Below, piece by piece: positions 1 through 5,777 of a stretch of DNA of 6,894 nucleotides. Source of the stretch: a bacterium (lineage in GTDB: Bacteria; Patescibacteriota; Saccharimonadia; Saccharimonadales; Saccharimonadaceae). The notes under the pieces were generated by a model that saw only the letters and a list, made by a program, of their open reading frames with translations, ran no database searches and had not been told where the DNA came from. Location of the stretch: NCBI GenBank assembly GCA_029565375.1, contig JAKQOF010000022.1, forward strand, positions 1-6,894, in the 5' to 3' direction. The number at the start of each line of letters is the position of its first letter. The first letter of the stretch is position 1. The position numbers and the translations under genes are program-made.

Positions 1-378
1 CTCGAGCATATTTGCGCGTGTTGCCGTGATGTACTTCTCGATACCGTATTCAATCACTTCTTGGCGAGAGTTAATGCCAAGCTTTTTCTCTGTATAGCGC
101 TCTGCTGGCAGGCCATGAGCGTCCCAACCCCACACACGCTCAACACGCTTGCCTTTCATTGTTTGATAGCGCGGTACAGCGTCCTTAACGATTGAGCTCA
201 GCAACGTACCGTGATGTGGCACACCGGAAATAAAGGGAGGGCCGTCGTAAAAAACGTAGCTATTTTCTTTTGGTCGCTGTGCAATCGATTTTTCAAACGT
301 CTTGTTATTCTTCCAATACTGAACAAGATCTTTCTCGTATTCCAGCGCTCGGCGACGCGTATTTGCTTTAAACTTCAT
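1..378 (-). CDS. ileS: Isoleucyl-tRNA synthetase, N-terminal 126 residues (runs off window)
   Basis: IleRS charges tRNA-Ile with isoleucine in the cytoplasm, using ATP. Only the start of the Rossmann catalytic domain is present; a full enzyme is about 900-1100 residues and the rest lies beyond position 1. Family signatures visible are YDGPPFISG (about residues 44-52), the class I signature region PHHGTLL (54-60), the KDAVPRYQTMKG stretch and the GWDAHGLPAE block, all typical of IleRS rather than ValRS or LeuRS. The class I 'HIGH' element reads H55-H56-G57-T58, so the usual last histidine is threonine. The ATG at 376-378 is preceded by AGGAGGTG about 6 bases upstream, a near-perfect ribosome binding site lying inside the end of the HAD gene, and the two genes overlap by 11 bases. 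No T-box leader sits directly before ileS. Assignment to IleRS is secure; the subtype cannot be judged from this fragment. Confidence 0.95.
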   Translation of the reverse strand, partial: MKFKANTRRRALEYEKDLVQYWKNNKTFEKSIAQRPKENSYVFYDGPPFISGVPHHGTLLSSIVKDAVPRYQTMKGKRVERVWGWDAHGLPAERYTEKKLGINSRQEVIEYGIEKYITATRANMLE

Positions 379-1153
379 TATCCACCTCCTTTGCTATCTT
401 TTCAAAATATTCCGCTAATCCATCTTGTTGCACGCCGCCAATCACTTCATCAGCAACATCTTTAAGATCTTGTACTGCGTTGCCCATTGCGACCTTATGA
501 CTGACAGCTTTGAATAAGTGAATATCATTATGTCCATCACCAACGCCAATCATTTCGTCTTTTGATACATTAATCATCTTTTCAAGTTCATAAATGGCAT
601 GTTCTTTTGTTGCTGCCTCGTTAGTAATATGCAGGTCATTCGTATCAGGTCGCTGTGCATTAACAACCGTTACTGCTATACCGTCGACACTCTCCATCAA
701 TTCCTTAACTAGCTTTTGAACTTCATCATGTGGTACAAAACAAACTTCAAAAAAATACGTTGAATCGTATGCAGTAAATGTATCGATTGACCATCCACCA
801 TCCAAATAATCTTTTTCGGTTGAGTCATTCCATAAAAAGCCATAGTCGGTAGGTCGCAGGACCTCTACGACTGCTCTTAGTTGTGTTTCAGATAATCCAC
901 AACTCCAAAGCTCTTCACCGGAGTTAGGGTCTATAATCCTCGTACCACCAGAGATTATCACAGGATGACGCAGCCCCATACTATCGACTACCGGCTTCGC
1001 AAATGTCTGTGCTCGACCCGTTGCTGCACATACCTTGATACCTTTTAGTTCTAACGCCGTGATAGCATCTTTTAACCGTGAGCTTACTACTTTTTCAACA
1101 GGCGAATCTAACGCAGTTCCGTCAAGGTCTGTGATAACTGCCTGGTACTTCAT
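368..1153 (-). CDS. Cof-type HAD-superfamily (IIB) phosphatase
   Basis: Predicted Mg-dependent phosphohydrolase of 261 residues, a normal length for the Cof/type IIB group, whose members often dephosphorylate sugar phosphates or small phosphometabolites; the substrate here is unknown. The four HAD motifs are in order: motif I DLDGT with nucleophile D9 and acid/base D11, motif II ATGR with T45, motif III probably K183, and motif IV GDGHND with D206 and D210. The region of about 80-180 between motifs II and III is the C2-type cap that sets substrate choice. The ATG at 1151-1153 overlaps the TGA of the preceding acetyltransferase gene as ATGA, with GGAG about 8 bases upstream, so translation is probably coupled. 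Its 3' end contains the ileS ribosome binding site. No signal peptide is seen, so it is cytoplasmic. It appears intact. Confidence 0.9.
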   Translation of the reverse strand: MKYQAVITDLDGTALDSPVEKVVSSRLKDAITALELKGIKVCAATGRAQTFAKPVVDSMGLRHPVIISGGTRIIDPNSGEELWSCGLSETQLRAVVEVLRPTDYGFLWNDSTEKDYLDGGWSIDTFTAYDSTYFFEVCFVPHDEVQKLVKELMESVDGIAVTVVNAQRPDTNDLHITNEAATKEHAIYELEKMINVSKDEMIGVGDGHNDIHLFKAVSHKVAMGNAVQDLKDVADEVIGGVQQDGLAEYFEKIAKEVDNEV

Positions 1154-1677
1154 GCTTTGTCTCCTTTTCGAATCATTTCAACTATTGGAATCCCTGTAGT
1201 ATCTTTAGGTCTTTCAGTTCCTGGAACGATTGCAAACCCAAGTTTTCGATAAAATGCTTGTGCTCTATCATTATACGTTGCGACGGTCAGCCGTACGTCC
1301 TTTTTATCATTACCTAGCCACGTAAAAAACTGGTCTGTCAGGTCTTGCGCGAGACCTGTACCATATTCGCTTTTATCAAGATATAGTCCGGCAAGCTCAT
1401 TTTCGTCATCTCTACGACGCCCATCAATAAATCCAACAACTTTGTTGTCTGCATTCTTTGCAATGCGCAGGAAATAGTCGAGATTCGTATGCGCCTCTTC
1501 GATATACGCGCGCCTTTTTCGATGACCTTCGTCATTAGTAAATCTTTTGACACTTTCTTGCACGTGCTCACGAGATACACCAAACTGATCATTAGGGTAT
1601 ACATCAAGCCATGACTGCACATGCATCTCGATGATGCCTTCCATGTCTTCAACTTCTGGGACCGTTATTGTATACAT
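1150..1677 (-). CDS. GNAT-family N-acetyltransferase
   Basis: Predicted acetyl-CoA-dependent N-acetyltransferase of 175 residues. The acceptor cannot be told from sequence. The N-terminal part (VPEVEDMEGIIEMHVQSW) matches the usual first strand and helix of GNAT proteins. Motif A is at about 94-115 (ELAGLYLDKSEYGTGLAQDL); it keeps the G-x-G-x-A turn that binds CoA pyrophosphate, but the usual Q/R before it is replaced by Y105. Motif B is at about 128-148, ending NDRAQAFYRKLGF, a very typical ending. I prefer the ATG at 1675-1677 because AAAAGGA lies about 9 bases upstream; an in-frame TTG at 1699-1701 would add eight residues but has no ribosome binding site. It is the first gene of a probable operon with the HAD phosphatase and ileS, and its TGA overlaps the ATG of the HAD gene. 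An aminoglycoside or ribosomal-protein acetylation role would be a guess. Confidence 0.88.
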   Translation of the reverse strand: MYTITVPEVEDMEGIIEMHVQSWLDVYPNDQFGVSREHVQESVKRFTNDEGHRKRRAYIEEAHTNLDYFLRIAKNADNKVVGFIDGRRRDDENELAGLYLDKSEYGTGLAQDLTDQFFTWLGNDKKDVRLTVATYNDRAQAFYRKLGFAIVPGTERPKDTTGIPIVEMIRKGDKA

Positions 1678-1721
1678 AGTCTTCAATCCTTTTATAAACA
1701 AAAAATCACTTCTTCAGGCTG

Positions 1722-1751
1722 CCAGAGTCCGATATGGACGTTACCATCTGG
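1722..1751 (-). repeat. Nested inverted repeats in the leader of the GNAT operon
   Basis: On the minus strand CCAGA (1747-1751) can pair with TCTGG (1722-1726), enclosing GTCC (1736-1739) paired with GGAC (1727-1730) around a 5-base loop. A different stem, ATGG with CCAT, would compete with the inner one. It lies 45-75 bases upstream of the acetyltransferase ATG. The stems are short, so chance pairing is quite possible. Confidence 0.25.
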
Positions 1752-1867
1752 CTTCCAAAAGAAATGACTCTTTTAGCACTTAGTTGTTCGATCTGACGCG
1801 TCGATACTCGTTCGGTTTTACTCTCAATCGATTTCTTCCGAAAACATTCGCGGGTGATAGCCGCTCA

Positions 1868-1883
1868 TCAGATAAAAATCTGA
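1868..1883. repeat. Short perfect inverted repeat (6-bp stem, 4-base loop)
   Basis: TCAGAT-AAAA-ATCTGA on the plus strand, downstream of the VKOR stop codon. The arm at 1869-1875 (CAGATAA) can also pair with TTATCTG at 1889-1895, so two hairpins compete. It might help end the ftsZ-nrdR-VKOR transcript or belong to the leader of the next operon. There is no U-run on the minus strand after the stem, so terminator function is doubtful. Confidence 0.35.
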
Positions 1884-1896
1884 ATGTCTTATCTGT

Positions 1897-1926
1897 ATTT
1901 TACTACACTGACCGCTGCTTATGCAA
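1897..1926 (-). promoter_or_regulatory. Candidate promoter for the GNAT-HAD-ileS operon
   Basis: On the minus strand, TTGCAT (1921-1926) is followed after 18 bases by TAAAAT (1897-1902). The -10 matches the sigma-70 consensus in five of six positions, but the -35 in only three, and it overlaps the end of the VKOR gene. If used, it would give a leader of about 210 bases before the acetyltransferase ATG. This is weak evidence; another start nearer the gene is possible. Confidence 0.3.
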
Positions 1927-2551
1927 ACAGCGCAGCACCGAATTTGATGACGACGAGTGCAATCATCAGCACAATCCAGATGGCGACAACAAGCTTGTGA
2001 TAGTCCTTGCTCAGAAACGCCTGAATCTTTTTATTGGCCTTCTTGCCGAAGTTAAACGTATTCTCGCGTAGATTATAGTGCGTAATCGCTGCCAAAATAA
2101 GTGTCGTACTGAACGTAACGATTAAGCACCACGGACACAACACTTGGATCACGTATACACTACTGAAGAAGAGCCAGTATGCGAAAATTGCACCCAACAA
2201 GATACCAATATTAGCGAGTTTTAAGAACAATCGCGGAAAGGTTGTGCCAGCTAAACCAAGTACAGCGATAGTAATGAGTACCGAGTAGGCCATCAAACCA
2301 ATGAACATATTTGGAAAGCCAAATACCTGCGATTGCCATGTTTGCATTACCTTTGAGCAGTCGAGTACGAGGTTAAATGAACATGATAGTTGCGCGGTTG
2401 AATCCTGCAGAACATGAATTTTTTCTACCGACAAAACAAAGGCCGCAATCAAAGCAATGACTGAAAAAGTGAGCATTGTGCCAAATATCCACCTGTTCGA
2501 CTTTTGCTTTGCATCATCTTTTTTAAAGATGTTGATAATTCTTTTAAACAT
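1919..2551 (-). CDS. VKOR-family membrane thiol-disulfide oxidoreductase (no fused thioredoxin domain)
   Basis: Members of this family reoxidise a DsbA- or thioredoxin-like partner outside the membrane and pass electrons to quinone, driving disulfide formation. The protein has 210 residues and five predicted membrane segments: about 21-43, 78-102, 107-131, 132-156 and 187-207. It has exactly four cysteines, all in the family positions: C57 and C65 in the first extracytoplasmic loop (CSFNLVLDCSKVM) and the quinone-side CPWC pair C139/C142. The GFPNMFIGLMAY motif is also typical. In the fused cyanobacterial type a thioredoxin domain follows the fifth segment; here the protein stops after it, so the partner must be a separate protein. 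I choose the ATG at 2549-2551, with GAGG 9 bases upstream; a GTG at 2564-2566 is possible and would add five residues. It overlaps the preceding gene by 8 bases. Confidence 0.9.
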   Translation of the reverse strand: MFKRIINIFKKDDAKQKSNRWIFGTMLTFSVIALIAAFVLSVEKIHVLQDSTAQLSCSFNLVLDCSKVMQTWQSQVFGFPNMFIGLMAYSVLITIAVLGLAGTTFPRLFLKLANIGILLGAIFAYWLFFSSVYVIQVLCPWCLIVTFSTTLILAAITHYNLRENTFNFGKKANKKIQAFLSKDYHKLVVAIWIVLMIALVVIKFGAALFA

Positions 2552-2801
2552 AATAGCTGACCTCACTTATCGTTGGTAATGGTAACCCGCGCCAGGTATT
2601 CTGCATAACGCTGTCGTCAGAAATAGCGATGACCGTCGGGTATTCAACAATGTCATATACGCGGCAAAACTGCTCGCCTGCTGGAGTTTCGGGATCAAGT
2701 GTCTCGAGCGGTCGGCCCGTTTGACGCTGGAAGTCACGTAGATAGTCAATCACATCCCGTGCGTGATCACTCTCGTTTTTGTAGACAACCACCACTTTCA
2801 T
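2544..2801 (-). CDS. Small thioredoxin-fold protein lacking CXXC
   Basis: A protein of 85 residues, close to glutaredoxin/minimal thioredoxin size. The start MKVVVVYKNE is a beta strand as in glutaredoxins. The later YDIVEYPTVIAISDD (49-63) is the thioredoxin-fold element with the likely cis-proline P55 and its following strand, then an RGLPLP turn. The place where CXXC would sit reads around NESDHA (9-14) with no cysteine; the only cysteine is C46. It therefore cannot do normal dithiol exchange and may be structural, a binding partner or single-cysteine active. No signal peptide is visible, so it appears cytoplasmic. It starts 5 bases after the nrdR stop and overlaps the VKOR gene by 8 bases, so it is probably translated together with them. 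Fold assignment is moderately sure; function is unknown. Confidence 0.75.
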   Translation of the reverse strand: MKVVVVYKNESDHARDVIDYLRDFQRQTGRPLETLDPETPAGEQFCRVYDIVEYPTVIAISDDSVMQNTWRGLPLPTISEVSYYV

Positions 2802-2806
2802 GTGAC

Positions 2807-3265
2807 TTACGCCTCGGGTTTCTTTTTACGACTGTGTTCAAGAATTTTTACAAAGTCATCGAGCGTTTTGAATTCGTGATACACACTCGCAAAACGCACA
2901 TAGGCAACTTCATTACGATCACCCAGCTCACTCAGGACTTTGTCGCCGATTTGCTTGGAAGTAATTTCGTTCTCACCAATTGCGTATAGTTCATCTTCGA
3001 TATCGTTAATCATCTCTTCAACTTCAACTTCTGAGGCAAAGAACTTGCCAACAGATCGCTTGATTGCGTTCGATAGCTTCTCGCGGTCAAACAACTCACG
3101 TGCGCCATCTTTTTTAATCACCGCGAGGTTTGGCTTTTCAACTCGTTCATAGGTTGTAAATCGTTTGCCGTCTGGAGATTCGCGACGACGACGAATCGTG
3201 ACACCATCACTGACTTCACGTGATTCGATTACGCGGCTATCGCCAATTTTGTATTTTTTAGCCAT
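2807..3265 (-). CDS. nrdR: NrdR-like ribonucleotide reductase repressor without zinc-binding cysteines
   Basis: NrdR binds NrdR boxes and represses ribonucleotide reductase genes according to ATP/dATP levels. The protein has 152 residues, the usual length. Residues 9-42 (DSRVIESR...TIRRRRESPDGKRFTTYERVE) align with the N-terminal zinc ribbon, and about 47-137 with the ATP-cone (VIKKDGARELFDREKL through VAYVRFASVYHEFKTLDDF). The four ribbon cysteines are all absent: the expected CPFC start reads MAKKYKIG, and the expected CxxC before GKRF reads SPD. The arginine run 25-28 and GKRFTTYE are kept. It begins 6 bases after the ftsZ stop, with AAGGAGG inside the ftsZ end as ribosome binding site. 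The upstream sequence is the ftsZ coding end, so no missing N-terminus is hidden there. Family membership is sure; DNA binding without zinc is open. Confidence 0.92.
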   Translation of the reverse strand: MAKKYKIGDSRVIESREVSDGVTIRRRRESPDGKRFTTYERVEKPNLAVIKKDGARELFDREKLSNAIKRSVGKFFASEVEVEEMINDIEDELYAIGENEITSKQIGDKVLSELGDRNEVAYVRFASVYHEFKTLDDFVKILEHSRKKKPEA

Positions 3266-3271
3266 GAGGAT

Positions 3272-4471
3272 TTACGCCTCCTTGTCGTGTGACTTCTTGT
3301 TTTTCTTGCGGCGACGTAAGAACGCAGGTACGTCAGATTCTTCTTCAACTTCTGTTGGTTGGTTCCAAATATCATGCGTATTGTCTTCGGCAAAGGTGTT
3401 TGCTGATTCTGTGTGATCAAGATTCATGTCGATATCACGAACAACTTCTTCTGCTGCAAATGTCTGCGCTGGTACTTCATCAGCAACTGACGTATCAGAC
3501 TTTTGGTGGAAGTATGCGGAGTCAAAACCTGTTGCGATAACTGTAATGATCAACTCATCTTCAAGCTCAGGCTTGAGTGTTGCACCAAAGATAATGTTCG
3601 CGTCAGGTGAAACAGCACTGGTAATAATCTCGGCTGCCTCTTGAATCTCGCTCATGCTCATGTCGTAGCCACCGGTTACGTTGAATAGGACGCCCTTAGC
3701 ACCATCAATTGAAACTTCGATAAGTGGTGATTCAATTGCTTGTTGTGCGGCCTGAGCAGCGCGGTTGTCGCCACTTGCACGACCGATACCCATGAGTGCT
3801 GAGCCAGCATTACTCATAATTGCTTTGACGTCAGCGAAGTCCAAGTTAATCAGACCGTGTTCAGTAATGAGTTCAGAGATGCCCTGTACTCCCTGACGAA
3901 GCACATCATCAGCGATCTTAAACGTCTCAAGAAGTGGTGTTCGGCGGTCAATTGTTTGTAGCAAACGGTCGTTAGGAATGGTAATAAGTGTGTCAACTTG
4001 GCGACCAAGTTGTGCAATCGCCCACTCAGCGTTTTGACGACGCTTTTCGCCCTCAAAACTAAATGGCTTTGTCGCAACACCAACAACCAAGATTCCGAGT
4101 TCACGTGCAACCTCGGCAACGATGTAGCCTGCGCCACTACCTGTTCCACCACCCGCACCAATCGTCACAAACACCATATCTGCGCCACTGAGCGCTTCTT
4201 TGATGTCTTCGCGAGATTCTTGAGCCGCTGCTTCACCTGTTGCAGGGTCGGCACCAGCACCAAGCCCACCGGTTGTCGTGTGACCCAGATGCAACTTAAC
4301 ATCTGCTTTTGAGTTATGAAGTGCTTGAGCGTCTGTATTCATTGCAATAAATTGCACACCGGTCAGGCCAGCGTCCTTCATGCGATTAACTGCACTACCA
4401 CCCGCGCCGCCGACACCAACAACTTTGATGCTTGCAAAGGTTTGTATATCACTTGGTTTTACTTCAGGCAT
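3272..4471 (-). CDS. ftsZ: Cell division protein FtsZ
   Basis: Tubulin-like GTPase that forms the cytokinetic ring at midcell. It has 399 residues, normal for the family. Visible elements are the N-terminal nucleotide loop VVGVGGAGGSAVNRM (17-31), the tubulin signature GGGTGSG (107-113), the NDRLL region (167-171), and the T7 catalytic loop NLDFADV (209-215) with D211 and D214 that act on GTP in the next subunit. A variable acidic linker of about 60 residues (321-379) leads to the conserved tail DVPAFLRRR (380-388), which binds FtsA, followed by a strongly basic end (RRRKKNKKSHDKEA). The ATG at 4469-4471 has GGGAG 11 bases upstream. It lies 65 bp after ftsA, with its own promoter candidate in the gap, and nrdR follows after 6 bp. 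Confidence 0.98.
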   Translation of the reverse strand: MPEVKPSDIQTFASIKVVGVGGAGGSAVNRMKDAGLTGVQFIAMNTDAQALHNSKADVKLHLGHTTTGGLGAGADPATGEAAAQESREDIKEALSGADMVFVTIGAGGGTGSGAGYIVAEVARELGILVVGVATKPFSFEGEKRRQNAEWAIAQLGRQVDTLITIPNDRLLQTIDRRTPLLETFKIADDVLRQGVQGISELITEHGLINLDFADVKAIMSNAGSALMGIGRASGDNRAAQAAQQAIESPLIEVSIDGAKGVLFNVTGGYDMSMSEIQEAAEIITSAVSPDANIIFGATLKPELEDELIITVIATGFDSAYFHQKSDTSVADEVPAQTFAAEEVVRDIDMNLDHTESANTFAEDNTHDIWNQPTEVEEESDVPAFLRRRKKNKKSHDKEA

Positions 4472-4508
4472 GTGTCTCTAATCTCCCTAGTCTTCGTATT
4501 CTTGTCTT

Positions 4509-4517
4509 AGTATAACA
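4509..4517 (-). promoter_or_regulatory. Extended -10 promoter candidate for ftsZ
   Basis: On the minus strand the gap between ftsA and ftsZ contains TGTTATACT, that is TGn followed by TATACT at 4509-4514. This is an extended -10 element, which can work without a good -35, and no good -35 is seen at 16-18 bases. Transcription would begin near 4502 and give a leader of about 30 bases including the GGGAG ribosome binding site. It would allow ftsZ to be made in excess of ftsA. Confidence 0.5.
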
Positions 4518-4536
4518 TTTTTATGCAAGAACAATA

Positions 4537-5769
4537 CTATGCCTTGAAGCGACCGAAGAACTTTGAAAGCGCTCCTGTTGCACTGCCAAGCGAGCTGCCT
4601 GACTTTTTCTTCTGAACATGTTGATTGCCGTCACTATCCGCATCAATCAATAACAGACCAACTGCAGTTGCAAATTGAGGTTGGTCGATATTATCAGCAA
4701 CACCTCCGTATCCTGATGTCTTACCAACTCGGGCAGCAAGCCCAAGATATTCTTTTGCATACTCAGCAATGTGTTTGAGCTGTGCAGTGCCACCGGTCAG
4801 CACAACACCACTCGGTAATTTGCCAGCACGTCCGGCCTTTTTAAACTCGGTCTGTACTGCTTCAAATATCTCTTCAAGACGTGCTTCGACAATTTCATCG
4901 ATGTCACGTGTCTCAAATGTATGAATTTCATCACCGTGCTTGATGCTCACGCCAGAGTTTTCATGTCGAACGATGCCTGATGCATGCTCAATTTTGACTG
5001 TCTCGGCAATTTCTGGATCGGTCTTTAGTCCAATCGCAAGATCATTAGTGATATTAATACCTCCGATAGGAAGAACTGCCGCGTACTGCAAATCACCTTC
5101 CTCATAGATAGCGATATTTGTCGTTGTTCCACCGATATCAACCAACGCAACACCGTTTTCGAGTTGTTGCTCGCTGAGGACTGCTCGTGCGGCTGCCACG
5201 CCGGCAACTATGATTGAGCGAGGGATTACTTTCGCTGTCTCGGTCGCCTTTTGCAAGTTTGTCAGATGAGGTGCCAGTGCAGACACAACATGGGCATCAA
5301 TCTCAAGGCGCGTACCAGTCATCCCAATTGGATCTTTGATATTGTCCTGACCGTCGAGCTTGTAGGCGTGCGGAATGACATCAAGAATTGCGCGGTTCGC
5401 AGGTACTTTACCAAGCGTCGCCACTTCTTCAATACGCATAAGATCATCGTGAGTAATCTCGTGGTCAGCAGCACCGACAGCAATCATACCGTCAGTATGT
5501 GTACTAATAATGTGTGCACCGTTAATACTAATTGTTGCTTCGTTCACTTGATAGCCGCTCATACGCTCGGCTTCGCCCAGTGCATCGTCAATCGCTTGCG
5601 CTGGGCCACTTAAATTAACAACCGTGCCCTTACGCATACCACTGTTGGCTGCACTTCCCACGCCAACAATTGTCGGTGCCCCTGTTGTTCCATCAATATG
5701 GGCAACGACGCAACGGACCGTGCTCGTGCCGATATCAAGGCCTACCGCGTACTTAGAATTCTCTTGCAT
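4537..5769 (-). CDS. ftsA: Cell division protein FtsA (actin-like FtsZ membrane anchor)
   Basis: FtsA tethers FtsZ filaments to the cytoplasmic membrane and helps activate septal wall synthesis. It has 410 residues, normal for the family. Actin-fold ATP sites are present: phosphate-1 GLDIGTSTVR (10-19), phosphate-2 VDIGGTTTNIAIY (210-222) and the adenosine motif VVLTGGTAQL (322-331). The FtsA-specific 1C region is in about 86-165, including ILDVIPHAYKLDGQDNIKDPIGMTGTRLE. After a short linker rich in K, S and G (about 380-398) the protein ends with ALSKFFGRFKA, an amphipathic membrane-targeting helix. The ATG at 5767-5769 has no ribosome binding site; a strong -10 box lies 8 bases upstream, which suggests leaderless translation. 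It lies between map (45 bp upstream) and ftsZ (65 bp downstream). Confidence 0.97.
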   Translation of the reverse strand: MQENSKYAVGLDIGTSTVRCVVAHIDGTTGAPTIVGVGSAANSGMRKGTVVNLSGPAQAIDDALGEAERMSGYQVNEATISINGAHIISTHTDGMIAVGAADHEITHDDLMRIEEVATLGKVPANRAILDVIPHAYKLDGQDNIKDPIGMTGTRLEIDAHVVSALAPHLTNLQKATETAKVIPRSIIVAGVAAARAVLSEQQLENGVALVDIGGTTTNIAIYEEGDLQYAAVLPIGGINITNDLAIGLKTDPEIAETVKIEHASGIVRHENSGVSIKHGDEIHTFETRDIDEIVEARLEEIFEAVQTEFKKAGRAGKLPSGVVLTGGTAQLKHIAEYAKEYLGLAARVGKTSGYGGVADNIDQPQFATAVGLLLIDADSDGNQHVQKKKSGSSLGSATGALSKFFGRFKA

Positions 5770-5777
5770 ATGAGTCG

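Larger units (their letters stand above)
1678..1918 (-). other. Intergenic gap / probable 5' leader of the GNAT-HAD-ileS operon
   Basis: This stretch separates the VKOR gene from the acetyltransferase gene and has no convincing gene on either strand. On the minus strand it holds a possible -10 (1897-1902), a 6-bp stem-loop with a 4-base loop (1868-1883), a small GCGG/CCGC stem beside it, and a nested stem pair at 1722-1751. None is followed by a clear U-run, so I cannot call a factor-independent terminator. Short open stretches exist in all minus frames. One of them, at about 1692-1772, reads SHFFWKPDGNVHIGLWQPEEV and is oddly protein-like, but it has no start codon. No tRNA, T-box core (GGTGGNACC) or known riboswitch was recognised. 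Confidence 0.5.

Noticed and set aside
1338..1652. Minus-strand open frame of 104 codons inside the acetyltransferase gene
   Set aside because: It is an out-of-frame shadow of the GNAT gene, whose motifs A and B are in the other frame.
1784..1800. GTTCGATC on the plus strand, resembling a tRNA T-loop
   Set aside because: The flanking bases do not form a T-arm and no acceptor or anticodon stem can be built around it.
1678..1918. T-box leader for the operon containing ileS
   Set aside because: The conserved T-box core and antiterminator (GGTGGNACC) are absent from the gap, and ileS itself begins inside the HAD gene.
1784..2071. Plus-strand open frame of 95 codons across the gap and the VKOR end
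   Set aside because: It starts with TTG, has no ribosome binding site, lies largely antisense to a well-supported VKOR gene and its product resembles no family I know.
2552..2566. GTG start adding five residues to the VKOR protein
   Set aside because: The ATG at 2549-2551 has a well-spaced GAGG; the GTG overlaps that site and has no better signal.
3266..3300. Missing cysteine-bearing N-terminus of NrdR upstream of the chosen ATG
   Set aside because: The upstream sequence is the FtsZ C-terminal coding end, and residues 9-42 already align in register with the ribbon, so no frameshift is needed.
3998..4312. Plus-strand open frame of 104 codons opposite ftsZ
   Set aside because: It is antisense to the conserved GTPase domain of FtsZ, and its composition is that of a shadow frame.
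5251..5613. Plus-strand open frame of 120 codons opposite ftsA
   Set aside because: It is antisense to the FtsA 1C region, with no start context and no recognisable protein features.
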